This document shows, piece after piece, positions 23,044 through 35,300 of a stretch of 64,000 bases of DNA; within the stretch, counting starts at the first letter, position 1; every line of letters begins with the position of its first letter. The position numbers were made by a program, and so were the translations under genes. This DNA is from Zygaena filipendulae. Lineage: Eukaryota; Arthropoda; Insecta; Lepidoptera; Zygaenidae. Where the stretch lies: contig OU015650.1 of the NCBI GenBank assembly GCA_907165275.2, positions 8,028,001 through 8,092,000 on the forward strand, given 5' to 3'. The notes beneath the pieces are model-generated. The model made no database searches and was not told the DNA's origin. It saw nothing but the letters and a program-made list of their open reading frames with translations.

Positions 23044-24829
23044 GGGCGTCACAACTACATTGTCCACTTCATATTATTTTTAAATTTTTCATGTTAAAAC
23101 AGTATATATTCTATATTTTTTTCTTTTTCAAATTTCCTTTTAAATCGGTACTTCAGCAAGCACTGGTCGTGTAAATTGGAAATCAAATAGCTATTCAAGG
23201 ATTTGTTCCAAGCATTTCCCAAACAGTTTCTTTCGAAAAACTAACTTTACTGACAATGAGAGCAGCTGGCGCTAACCAATAAGCAAGGAATAATAATCAT
23301 TTCAAATCTATAAACTAAGCGCGCAACTTTTGTGATGCCGTGACGAGAAATAAGCTAGTTTGCCTCATCTGTACCGTGCGTTGAGGAACTTAAGTTCCAA
23401 TAAAACGTTATTTGCACCTACATAGTTTTCATTTCGCTTGCTCCCGCTTAAATTATAAATCCCCTCGATACCTTCAGGGGTCGAGGATTTATAGTTTACA
23501 TACAAAACAACCTATCTATCCTATAAAACTAAATTTTACTTCCCAAAGCTTTTTCATCACCAAATAAGCTAAAACTCCTTGGAAATTGAGAATAAGTTAT
23601 TTAGTGGCAATACTGGTAGTTTACATGTGTGCATAGGAAGAATTTCACTTTCTCATTATGCTACTGCTCCACCTGCGTTAGCGTTAACGTTGATGTTAAT
23701 GTCCAACTACGCGTTAATTAAGGCATTAAAATGCGTATTGGCTACATTTAGTTTGCAACGTGCCGATAAGCGTTAATTTCTAGTGAAATTACGAGTTAAC
23801 ACTAAATGGAGGTCGAAGCTTCAAACAGCTGTTGTTTTGCAATGGAGGTAGAAGCAGCTGTTATTTTAGACCATTCCATTGTCGTATTTTTATTGTTCCC
23901 GCCAAAACAAAGTAAATACGGTCTTGCTCCGCACGTGCGCCACGCAGAATCGCAGAATGAGAAGACGTTAATGTAGCCAACACCGCTAAGTGCGCTAAAT
24001 AACGTGCTAAAACCCTTTGATGTGTCCAAAAAACCGACACCCAAGCTATCGCTTATCGTTTAACGTCATTAGTAATGCCGTTAGTAAGTTAACCCGTTAA
24101 AATGTTGGTCATATCTACGTAATGCCCTAATTAGCGCACTAATTTACGCGTTAACACGCAGGTGTAGCAGTAGCATTACGCTATACGCGAATACCTTGTT
24201 TATTTCACGCGTGAAATAGTCAAGGTATTCGCGTATAGCAGAAAGGCAGAAAGTGATATTCTTTCTATGCACACATGTAAACTACCACTAAATAACTTAT
24301 TTTCAATTTCTAAGGAGTTTTAGCTAGTTTGGTGATAAAAAAGCTATGGGAAGTAAAATGTAGTTTTATAGAATAGATAGGTTATTTTGTATATAAATTT
24401 AAACAGGGCAAGTGAAATGAAAACTGTGTAGGAGCAAATAACGTTTTATTGGAACTTAAGTTCCTTAACGCACGGTACGGATGAGGCAAACCAGCTTATT
24501 TCTCATCACGGCATCATAAAAGTTGCACGCTTAGTTTATAGTTTTTGATACGATTATTTATTATTGCTTGATTATTGGTTCGCACCAGCTGCTCTCATTG
24601 TCAGTAAAGTTAGTTTTTTGAAAGAAACTGCTCGGGAAATGCTTGGAAGAAATCCTTTTGGTTCTATTTGGTTTCCAATTTACACGACCAGTGCTTGTTA
24701 TCCAGTTAATAAGAGTAACCGATTTAAAAAGAAATCTGAAAAAGAAAAAAAATATAGAATACACACTGTATTAACATGAAAAATTTAAAAATAATATGAT
24801 GTGGACAATGCAATGTAGTCATAAGGCCC
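23044..24829. mobile_element. Foldback element with about 600-bp inverted arms
   Basis: Starting from GGGC at both ends, the left arm (23044 to about 23720) pairs with the right arm (about 24060 to 24829). Shared blocks include CATATTATTTTTAAATTTTT, CTAACTTTACTGACAATGAG and AAGTTATTTAGTGG. The centre (about 23780-24050) is unique. Every frame here is repeat sequence. A small hairpin (24180-24239) interrupts the right arm only. Confidence 0.85.
24180..24239. repeat. Small perfect hairpin nested in the foldback arm
   Basis: GCTATACGCGAATACCTTG is followed by 22 bases and then its exact reverse complement. The opposite arm lacks it, so it was inserted, or arose, after the arms formed. Confidence 0.85.
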
Positions 24830-25179
24830 AATATTCTTAAAATTTCGAAATCAAATCGAATATAAAATTGTTTATTTCATACACTACTCACACAGTCAAG
24901 AGCATGCAAGCTTTTCAGCTTAGACTCACTTTGCACTAGTCTTACATGCAAAGGGTACACGTGATTCTCTTGACGATACAAATTGAACTAATTCAATTCG
25001 ATACCGAAGTTTTAAAATACAGCGCCTGAGAGATAGTTGACTAAAATCTTACAGTATTTTATCCAACGGTAAAAAAAAAAAAAAAAAAAAAAACAAATTA
25101 TAAAAATGCTTGGCACTTGGCACGAAAGTTGATCGAGATAATTTTATTACACCTCATAGGTACCTACTAAAATTATAAA

Positions 25180-25775
25180 GAACTGGGAAAATAATCTGGG
25201 TAAGCTAGCAACCTTTCTTGGTAGTATAACCAGACAAGTTACCGAAAGCATCGTAACGACATAGTCTTCATGATAAGGAATATGGACTACGTAATTTGAC
25301 AAGATTATATGTTAAAATAAGAAGACAAATTAATGTTGTTTTTTTGTTATATTTATACCACAAAGCTGTTATTATGAACATATTTGCTATTTTGCACAAA
25401 CAAAATACATTTACATGAAAGTAAATCATTACATACCGATGAAATGTTACATTCTCCTCTTTCCTTTCATTACGGCTTTTACAGCCTAAAATACAACATA
25501 TCACTATGTCCACAACAAAAACGAACACTTTAAACACGATATGAAAGTCTATTTAGCTTTCAAAAAAACAACGTATTTTATTAAAACAAACAAAGAGCGC
25601 TCCGCTTTGTTTACTTTGTTGGGCAAACTATAACTTTGCCCAACAAAAAAACCTATACCTATATATAAGGACAAAAGATAATTGGATCTCTTTCACTCTT
25701 ATGAACTTAGCCATAACACTGTCTCGCTTATTATTCGACAGCGAAGCAAATCACCTCGTCTATTTCATTCTCCGT
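25180..25775 (-). repeat. Right member of the inverted repeat pair
   Basis: Reverse complement of 19419-19981 with scattered substitutions and small indels. Its minus-strand frame keeps VFVVDIVIC and ERKEENVTFHRYVM. A poly-A run at about 25071-25094 lies just outside the left limit. Confidence 0.7.
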
Positions 25776-25799
25776 CTACGCTGTCTACGACTTTAATCG

Positions 25800-26285
25800 A
25801 CGACTTTTATCCGTTTAACTTTAATGTACCGTCATTATTGTGCGACCAATAAATTGCGTACGCACTGCTACACAGGCGCAGACGTGAAGCGAGTTTATTA
25901 TCGTACCAGAGGCGTAAAATTATCGTATTTGGACCGAAACACGAAAAAAATAATCGTACTTATCAGAATTATGACTATTTAGTGTGCTATCGTACATCGT
26001 ACGTAGGCACAAATTATCGTTTAGGTACGATAATTATCCTACGGTTCCGGACACTGGTAGTTGCTATTATGTTTTAATACCGTAGATTCTTCTATGTTTT
26101 AATTTGTCTATCCTAGTTTGTAATGAAAATACCCCTAGTTTCGTGAACCCGACACCGTGACCGTGACAACGTGACATGAGCTTATGCACTAACGCCATCT
26201 GTTGGTGCATAAGTGAACAAAGTTGACGTAGTAGTCTATTTTTCCGATTGTAATAGGGGTAATTTTCGTGAATAGGAGCTTATGC
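25800..26285. other. Repeat-like intergenic sequence
   Basis: Several TACGATAATTATC and ATCGTAC words on both strands suggest an old inverted-repeat element around 25890-26045. No gene seen. Confidence 0.35.
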
Positions 26286-26290
26286 CCTAA

Positions 26291-27224
26291 AGGTGCAGCC
26301 TCATGCAGCCGCTCGACGCTCATTTGCAGAGTAGACGGAGATTCATTCTCTGTCTAGGGTTTGCAGCGACAAATCCTGGTCACGTGACCAGATTTATCGC
26401 CGCGTCGAAAACACCCCGGTGCAACCTCATGCAGCCGGTCTGCGAGTTGACTAATAACTCGACGCTCGTTAGCAGCGATAAATCTGGTTACATGACCCTA
26501 TTTTGAATTTCCCGCGACTCAAAAAAGTAGCTACAAGTCGCCGGCAGAGAAAACTGTTTAGTCAACTTTAGTTTTGTGCAAATTGAAAACGAGGCAGTTT
26601 TAGTAGAAACTCAGAGTAAATAACTAAGTAAGTAACTAAGTAACTAAGTAAATAACTAACTAAGTAAATTCGTTAAGATCTAAAGTTGATTTACATCTTA
26701 CTACAAGTATAATTTTATTACTATAATATGTTGTTTTATTGATTATTGCTAATAATACAAAATAAGAAAAAATCTAAAGCAGCTGTTAATCTGCGACATT
26801 AATAAGACAACAAAACTACTAACATAGTGTAGTTCGACATAACTTTAATCTCGACAAAATTGTACAATGATTTCGAAGAAACAAAATTATCGTTTAAACG
26901 CGTATATCCATACTTTACTAATTATTTATATATTTATGGGTAGTACACAGCTTTCTATTTATTCTAAATACAATTATAATTAATTAAATGTTTTAATATA
27001 TATTTTACCTCACCTGAATCCATTGTTTACAGATAAAAAAAAGATTAAATAAGTCATTGCAGCATCACACGGCGACTCACGCTCGAGCGGTGAGCGGACA
27101 TCGACAAAGCTGAACATTTTCAGCTTTGTCGCCACATATCACGTGACGACCTTTAGGGTCACGTGACCAGATTGATCGCTGCAAATGAGCGTCGAGCGGC
27201 TGCATGCATCATGAGGTTACACCC
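26291..27224. mobile_element. Non-autonomous DNA element with ACCTCATG...CAGCCG ends
   Basis: Left end GGTGCAGCCTCATGCAGCCG and right end (inverted) GGGTGTAACCTCATGATGCA both run into GCTCGACGCTCATTTGCAG. A second, internal copy of the end sequence lies at about 26394-26500. It contains a hairpin near 27103 (GACAAAGCTGAA...TTCAGCTTTGTC). Confidence 0.7.
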
Positions 27225-27794
27225 ACTGAGCAATTAATCACTACGTGGTTACACCCTACACTATTGTGGTTAGAGAATGAAGTCGTTACATTAGGTGATC
27301 TACTGTATAGGTAGCGCGTGAAATTGGGTCAACACGCGTGTCAACCCTAGCCCAGGCTTTTTGTTTTTTGTTGAAGTAATGAAGTCGTAATGAAGTTTAC
27401 TACTTTCGGGCAAGGCAAAGGAAACTTTGTAAATACAGCCAATTTAGTTGTTACTTTATTCTTCTGAAGTTACATATTTACATTGGAATGCATCAGTGAT
27501 ATGCATTTTAATGCTTTACCGGGACTTCTGGAAGCAGTTCTTCACAATTGGACTTTAATGGGATGCTCTGTAGCATATAGTAAAACGATAACCTCCCAGG
27601 GAACATCTCATTTCATCTTATTTCACTGTTTCTGCACACTGTTCGTCATTAATGGATCACTCTTATGCAAATTCCACCGCGTTTACAAAATATTAACCAA
27701 GATAAACTAATTTGTAAAAAAAAGAAAAAAAAACTGATGTCCATTTTGCTCAGTGCCTGTGTGATTGTTTTTTGAATTGACAGCTATATTCTTG

Positions 27795-28016
27795 CTATCC
27801 TTACTATCATAAATGCGAAAGTGGGTTTGTTTGTTTGTTACGCTTTCACCTCTCAACATACGGTAGTATCTCTAAGTAACGCAGTTTGTGCTCTCAACCG
27901 ATCATTATGACATACGCATTATCAAGAGTAAGGAGAAGGATATAGGGTACTGTTTGTCCCGGAATACCCACGGGACTTCCAAAATTAACGTGGGTCAAAC
28001 TGCGGAGAACACCTAG
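27795..28016 (-). repeat. RTE-type LINE tail copy, reverse orientation
   Basis: Runs from ATGCGAAAGTGGGTTTGTTT to the GAACACCTAGTT end. It includes CCGGAATACCCACGGGACTT, the inverted form of the family core. Confidence 0.6.
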
Positions 28017-28021
28017 TTCTT

Positions 28022-28640
28022 AACCGACTTCCCTAAAGGGAAGAGGTTCTCAATTCGACGCGTACGAGTATGATTTTTTAATGTTTGTTACATAATAACT
28101 TTCGACTGGGTGAATCGATTTTGATGATTCTTTTTTATTCCAAAGCTGGTGGTTTCCGTTTGGTCCCATTGTCATGAAATTAGGATCTGATGATGGAATC
28201 TTGGAGAAATCGAGGAACTCTTCAAATATTATAGCGCGCAAACTTCTAGCGATTTGGGTTTTTTTAAATTAAATTGTTCATTTGTTTTCGGAAAGCAAAA
28301 TTTTAAGAAGTGGAACTGATGATGAAGGCGACAGATGGTCATTGGAACTACTCAATAATATGTATTTCACGAGTTTCGATTAGTTAACTTTGATATGGTT
28401 TCTAAACGATTTATGTTCGTCACAATGGATATGGCGAAGTGGAACTGATGGTGAAGTACGAGAAGAACTCCTCAACAATTAACGTCCCTGCATCGGGAAA
28501 AGCAATATTTTGTAAAAAGTGATGAACAGTTGACAGTAGGGTAGGATTACCTACTTAGATAAATTGCAAACCGATTCACTTAAAAGTGAGAAATAAACAA
28601 AATTTTAACAAAAAAATTAAAACTGACTTCCAAAAAACAC
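28022..28640 (-). repeat. GAAGTCGGTT-type dispersed repeat, copy 1
   Basis: Bounded by ACCGACTTCC at the left and the reverse complement of GAAGTCGGTTTTAATTTTTT-like sequence at the right. Internal blocks about the lengths of 58240-58480 and 61780-61950 are shared with those two copies. The 63-codon frame at 28050-28241 belongs to the repeat. Confidence 0.65.
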
Positions 28641-28649
28641 AAAAATGCA

Positions 28650-28975
28650 CTTACTAAAAAGATGAAAGAAGTTGGCCGCCGCTGATAGCTGTGGCGCCGC
28701 CCAGGGCGGCAGGCGTAGACAAACCAAGGATACATTTAAGGTTATTAAGGTAAATGCTGCATGAGCAATGGGACAGGTTACGTTACAAATGAAAAACAAA
28801 ATAATTCCATCAGTGAATGTATTTTACAAAAAAAAAGTAATCGACGAGGTTCTTCACAAAACTATTTTCACACCTCTTTATTTTACGGTTTGTAAGCATT
28901 TCTGCATCTTCAGGGGGGGCGCCGGCCCCCCCTTGCCCGTACGGCGTACCTCGCTACGCCCTTTATTAGCTTAGG
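28650..28975. repeat. Repeat shared with 59560-59995
   Basis: GAAAAACAAAATAATTCCAT, TACAAAAAAAAAGTA and the end CCTCGCTACGCCCTT occur in the same order in both places, with a G- or C-rich patch between. Two copies of one transposon fragment. Confidence 0.65.
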
Positions 28976-29320
28976 TACATACTGTATATGAAACTTTGAA
29001 AGAACTTGTTATTCTTTTAGTAGCGAAACCGTTATTTTGCTTAATTTGCGAGTCACAGTTTGTGTAAAATAAGGTGTGTCACATCCGTTTGGTCTGCGAA
29101 CTTGACTAACACACTACCGTGTAGGTATCTATATTCTAGATCCATGGGTGCCTAGATTAGGAAGATGAAAAACTGGCTGTTCATATAATTTTTTTGTTTT
29201 ATGAGACAATATTTGTTAAGATTTTTGACAAAAATGTAAATGAATTTTAATTATACATTTCAAAATTATGCAGAACATCGTATTACTTAACTAACTACTT
29301 TCTTACAAAATAAAGTGGAC

Positions 29321-32300
29321 ATGGACGGTGAACCCGAAGTGTTGTCTGATACAGGAACTAACTGCAATTTCGTATCAGCTTCTGAAACGCTTTTAGAAAA
29401 TAGCAACCAAGCTAAGCAAGATTCGCTCGAAAAGAAAGCTGTCCATTTAAGGTTTGTGAATTAAGTCGGTGTAGTGATCAATGATAGGTATACTTAACAT
29501 CTTTGGTAGTAGGTACAAAATTTTACTACAGTTTTGTCTTTCGTATAGATCAGGGCCGTCTTAAGCCTGTTGGAGGCCCTGCATCCTAGGTAACAATATG
29601 ACGTCGTGTGACGTCAGTTGCGGCGTGCGGTCGACATCATGGGATATTAGGGTAATGCGGCCCCTATGACTTGGATCGGTTTTTGTACCGACAAAAATTG
29701 GTTTGAATTAGTGATGGGCCGAGAACCAGATTTACCGAGTAGGTAACCGAATTATTCGGTTTTTTTGTCAAACCGAGTACTCGAACTCGTTTTAGTCTTT
29801 AGCCAGTTTATTGGCGCAAAAAAATCTGATAGTTCTTTCTGATAGTTTTATGGTAAAAGTTATCACTTTTGCTTAAAAATCTTATTTAAAACTAATCTAC
29901 CGAATGATAAACCGACTTCAAAAAACACGAAAATGCCCTACACTAAAAAGATAAAAACAAAATACCGATTTAATCCAAAAGACAAAAAACACGTAGGTAC
30001 CTACCTAAGTAATATTATTATTGGTTTGGGACATCGTATATTTATTACTCTGAGGTTTGGGCTACCACTGGTCGGTTTGAATACGGTGCCAAGGTCGCTT
30101 GTGTCTGTCCACTTGGGTTGTTCTGCTCACGACGAGCTCGAGGCGGGAGTTGACTAGCCCATCTACCCACTGCCTATTTACCCACCGCCTGAGAGAAACT
30201 AGGAAGCTATCGATCACGGGGCCTTAATACTGGCCTACCGTGGACCGTGGCCTACGCGTAACCTACGCGCTACGATATTGGAGCTACATTGGGTAATATA
30301 CCTAATATGTAGTTAGTCCGTGTGCGTCGTGTACGTAATTTATTTTTATTTTAGGGGTAGAATATATTTAACAAGAAGACAGCAAGGGTGTGGGCTACTC
30401 AAATCGAACGGAGGTTCTACGTGTAATTAGTAGATACCTACTCAGTAAGTGTAGTCATATACTCAAACCATAGAGCGCACTACTTGGTCATTGCAGAGAA
30501 AAAAAAAACTAAAATACCTACGAATTTTTTAAAATTAAAATTTAATAACTCATTATAAACCATTTCTTTTCGACATTTATACATTATCGAACTACGAATT
30601 CAATAATATACTTTTTTAATAATTAGAATTTATAAAAGACGGCAGAATGTATATAGAATGTATGTAAATATGTATGTATGTATCACCCAAATACGTCTAT
30701 TCACAGTTTCAAAACTAAACTAACGAACTGTCGGTAGATTTCAAAATTCAAATGGAATAAGATACAATACTGCCGATGAAATCCAAAGAAACCTGAGGTA
30801 AAGTTTTTACTTTTGTAAAAGTTCGAGACAGTTCTTTTAGTTTGGAAATGTTCTGTATCCTTATACAAAACATTTCCAAACTAAAAGTTTGTTTATGCCC
30901 TTGCATAAACAAACTGTCATACGATCCAGGTCAAATGATATGAACACTAAAATTTAATATAATAATAATTCATAGGTAGGTACATGTGAATTTTAAATTT
31001 TCATGAATTTGATATTTAAAGTAATCACTTACCATCAGGTGTACCACTTGCCCGTTTGTCCCCTATGACATAAAAAAAAAGTGTTATAATATGTACATAA
31101 ATTAGTAGCTGACCTCCGAGGCTTCACCCGCGGTAATTCCGAAGTTCCCGAAGAGTGTCACTCAGGATCAGTTTAGCTTCCTATCTATATTTGAAAGAAT
31201 TTTCAAAATCGGTCCAGTACATCCATAGATTACAACCTCACAAACTCCGGAGTTCCCGCGGGAATTCCGGGATAAAAAGTACACTATGTCACGCTGGATC
31301 AGTTTAGCTTCCTATAAGTGAAAGAATTTTTTTAATTGGTTCCGTAGATTCAGAGATTACCTCCCACAATTTCACAAACACATGAACTCACAAATTCCGG
31401 AGTTCCCGCGGGAATTCCGGGATAAAAAGTATCCTACTACACTCAGGATCACTGTAGCTTCCTATAAGTGAAAGAATTTTCATAATCGGTTCAGTAGATC
31501 CAGAGATTATCCCCTACAACGGCACAAACTCACCATTTTGCTGTTTATAATATTAGGATAGATTGAATTCGCGGTACAATAATGCAAAAAAGTAAAAAAT
31601 AAATTGCTGTTTTAATTTTGTTTCTAATACTGTAGGATTTTTTTTCTCGGCAATGACCAAGCAGTGCGCTAGGTTTGAGCACTAACTGAGTACTAACTAC
31701 CACAAATTAACTATAGACGGAACCTCCGTTCGATTTGAGTACCCCACACCCTTGCCCTCTCCTGTAAGTTAAATTTCTGTTTCAGATTAATTTTGGAGAA
31801 AGACTTTAAAGCCGCTGATATAAAATGGAGCTTATTTGTGGCCGCTGCTTTCAGCTTTAGATACGAAAGCTGTCTCAGACCGTTCCCACCAGCTTTCATG
31901 AAAAATGGTGTGAAAGATATGGATGAATTGGTGAGTAATAATCTAATAATTATGATTAGTTAATATCTAAATATAAGATGTAAATTTAGCTGCAAATATT
32001 CACAGGGCTGAAAGTATACATACGTTCAGGGGCATCTTTCCCATAGGAGCGCTGGGTGGTGGTTCGAACCCTAACAAACAGCTTGAGCTGTCGGTGAAGG
32101 AAAACATCGTGAGGAAACCATAGCGTGGTGGTAGGGCGCTGTCTAGTGCCCGGCTGGCTAGCTGCCGCTGCCACCTTCAAGTTGCAAATCTGTCGCCAAG
32201 CACCTAACGGTGTGTACCGGCAGCCCCACTTGAAAGCCAGTTCCCATCCCCATTTCAGGTCGGCAACGGACCTGCATGCCTTCTGGTGTTGCAGATGTCC

Positions 32301-35300
32301 ATGGCCGGTGGTAATCACTTACCATCAGGTGTACCACTTGCCCGTTTGCCCCCTATGACATAAAAAAAAATCCTTTTTATTTTATGAACATGTTTATAAC
32401 GGTATATACCTACTTTCAACCCTGTAAATATGCAAATATGTTTTTCGAAATCACTGCAGGCGTAACCGGGGAGAACAGATAGTACCTACCTATAGTTAAA
32501 AAAATATGTACCAAAGTAAATAAAAAAAAATTGTCTTAAGAAATTTACAAAAAGAAATGAAATCCTACTAAAAACATTTTTATGTAAAATGTTGCCAAGA
32601 CGAGACCATATTATGACTCGATCTGTCAAAAGTAATGATCTCATGTAGAGTCTAGATTCTAACTCTACACGAAGGCCTAATTTCACAAACTATACACCTT
32701 AGTCAAAATATGTGGCTTGACCGTTTCGTTACTACAAGAACTAAGTATTGAACCTATAATCGAAACGTAATAAATAGTGGATACATTTTTCACCTTACGT
32801 CCATGTAAATATCGCGAAATGACCGAGCCACATTTATGGTGTAGAGATTATGTAAGTGGCCTATTTGGCCTATTTATTGTAGGTACTCTTAGTATGGAAT
32901 CCTAATATTGCGAGGCTGACTCGCTCTTGTTCGATTATTATTTATATTCCTAATTTTACTAATTTCCCCTCATCTTATAAATATAAAAGCAGAAACTGAC
33001 TGATCGATCAACGCACAGCTGAAACCGCTGTGTCTGAAGTCTGAACCATGAAATTTTTCACAAATATTCTTATAGAGACGTAGGTGGGCACTAAAAAAGG
33101 CGGGAATACACTTGAGTTGTGTTTCGTATCGTGTTACTAGCTGTTCCCTGCGGTTTCACCGCGCGACTTAGATCCTGATATTAAATAGATATTTTTTTCT
33201 GTACCTACCCTTGACAACGTGTAGTAAGTAGGTATGTAAAATTTAATATAGTTTCAACCGCGTTAACTTCGGAGTTCCCGTGGGACTTCCGGGATAAAAA
33301 GTACCCCATGTCCTTCTCTGTACCCTTGACAACATGTATTCAAAATTTCATGATGATCCGTTGAGGCGTGAAAGCGTAACAAACAAACAAACTCACTCGC
33401 ATTTATAATATTAGTAAGAAAGTAAGGATATAACGACAGAAGCATAATTATCTGTTTCGTACATTTATAGTATGGTTAGAGAAGCACCACAACAGAACGC
33501 GTTACAACACGACATTACATACAAATAATATGTCTCTAACCATACTAAATCTATGAAATCGATATGCTTCTGTCGCGACACAACACGATACGACACACAA
33601 GTATGATTCCGCCTAAAGGATTTTTGAAGATTCAACCCCTAGTATTACCTAGTCTTGCCATAAATTCTGTGACAAAGAAAAAATATTTTTCTATTGAAAA
33701 ATAACATTTATTACTTTAACAGTGTGTTAGTTTAATACATAAATAAATATAAATATATAAAAAGCTTATTCGAAGTTCGAAGACCTCCATTGGCTGCAAT
33801 ACAGACAGTACAGTCCTTTAACAGGGTGAAAGGCTTAAAGATTATCTTTTCAAATACCTACAACGTGTTATGAAATGACCAGAAACCTGATACACCTCAT
33901 CTAAAAAATAAACAATAAAATGATTAAAATATTTATGTCAAGAAAATTAATAGCCTAAGAGTTATTCAACATTAGTTTGGAGGTGACTTCTCTACGAAAT
34001 TTCAAGCGCTATACGCCCGCGCCTACGTGTCAATAACAGATTGATTTTTTTGCTATGGGCGGCGTACGCGCCAAATGTTATATTTAAAATTTAAAATCTT
34101 AATATTTAAGTTTTATTTAAAATTCCTAATTAACTTAGTACCTATTAAAAATATTTGACAAGTTAAATAACAGATGAATAAAAAAAATAACTTATCTGAC
34201 CAATTACAAATTGCATCTATTGCGAACGTCCTTTTGCGAATTGGACCCATTGCGAATTAGACATTTTATACCTACCCCACCCTGGACAGTTGCGAATTGG
34301 ACGTAATGCGCCTCTATACCTACTCTAAAAAAAACAATATGTATCTTGTAATGTTATTAATATTATAATGCGAATGTGTTTGTTTGATAAGCTACTCAAC
34401 CGATCGTCATATATTTGCATACACGTTGTCAGAGGTACAGCAAAGCATAAATGGTACTTTACTCTCGGTCTTCCTGCGAGAACTCCGATATAAATATTAT
34501 AAGGTGAAATTGTGAGGAACAGTTAGTATATTTCTTTTGGGGGTGCTGCATCATGGATGCTATATATAGGTATGCATTATTAGTTTATTTCAATGGTGAC
34601 TGTAATTTACAATATTAAAATATTATATTCTCATAAAGAATATTTATCAATCTGTATTTATAGATGTTATATCTGATATAGATATAAATATTTAAATTGA
34701 AGTGGAAAATTACTTTATTTGTATTGGCACAATTTATACACAAAAGAAAATGATAAACTTGAATAAGAAGTACAACAATTATAAACTATTTCAGCTCAGT
34801 ATAATTACCGATGTTCCAGCACTGGATTTGGTTTTGCAACAACTAGATAATCTCGATAGTCTGTCAAGCATAAGTGACATTTTGGATTTGTTGTTTTACG
34901 TCCTCGTTCGATTAAAAGAACCAAGTTTAAAAACGGTTCCGATGGATTTGGTAATAAACATATTATAATTTTATTATCCTATTATTAGGTGTTTGTTCCC
35001 CGGCGTCTTACGTCTATTTCATTCGTTTTCATTACGGAGCGTACAGACTATGTAACCTGTGTTATCGCTACGTCGCTAAGAGGACGTTTCACTAGCTGCG
35101 GCAGTGACTGTTGTGCTTTTAAATAACAAAAGAAAAACAAAAAAAACTAACGGCACAAAGTTATATAACATGTTATACAACATTCAGTGTCCATATCTGT
35201 AACATGATGTTATATATATATCATGTTTTGTTATGTCGTCTGTACGCACCGTTAATTAATTCATCGCATTCGTTTTACATAAAGAGAATTTTGAACCACC

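Larger units (their letters stand above)
30382..31760. mobile_element. Element with inverted ends, next to PARP16 exon 2
   Basis: AGCAAGGGTGTGGGCTACTC at 30382 and CGAACGGAGGTTC recur inverted at 31720-31760. GCGCACTACTTGGTCATTGC (about 30475) recurs inverted near 31650-31670. About 1.1 kb of later insertions lies between. The right end lies only about 25 bp from the exon 2 acceptor. Confidence 0.6.
29460..31785. other. PARP16 intron 1, repeat-filled
   Basis: Holds a partial GAAGTCGGTT-type fragment near 29910, the inverted pair 30382-30520 / 31641-31760, two small hairpins (30834-30914), a SINE tail (31024-31080) and an RTE tail (31105-31562). The 74-codon frame at 29933-30157 resembles no family I know. 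Confidence 0.5.

Noticed and set aside
31986..32358. 110-codon minus frame and 77-codon plus frame
   Set aside because: Both lie wholly within a SINE-like repeat.
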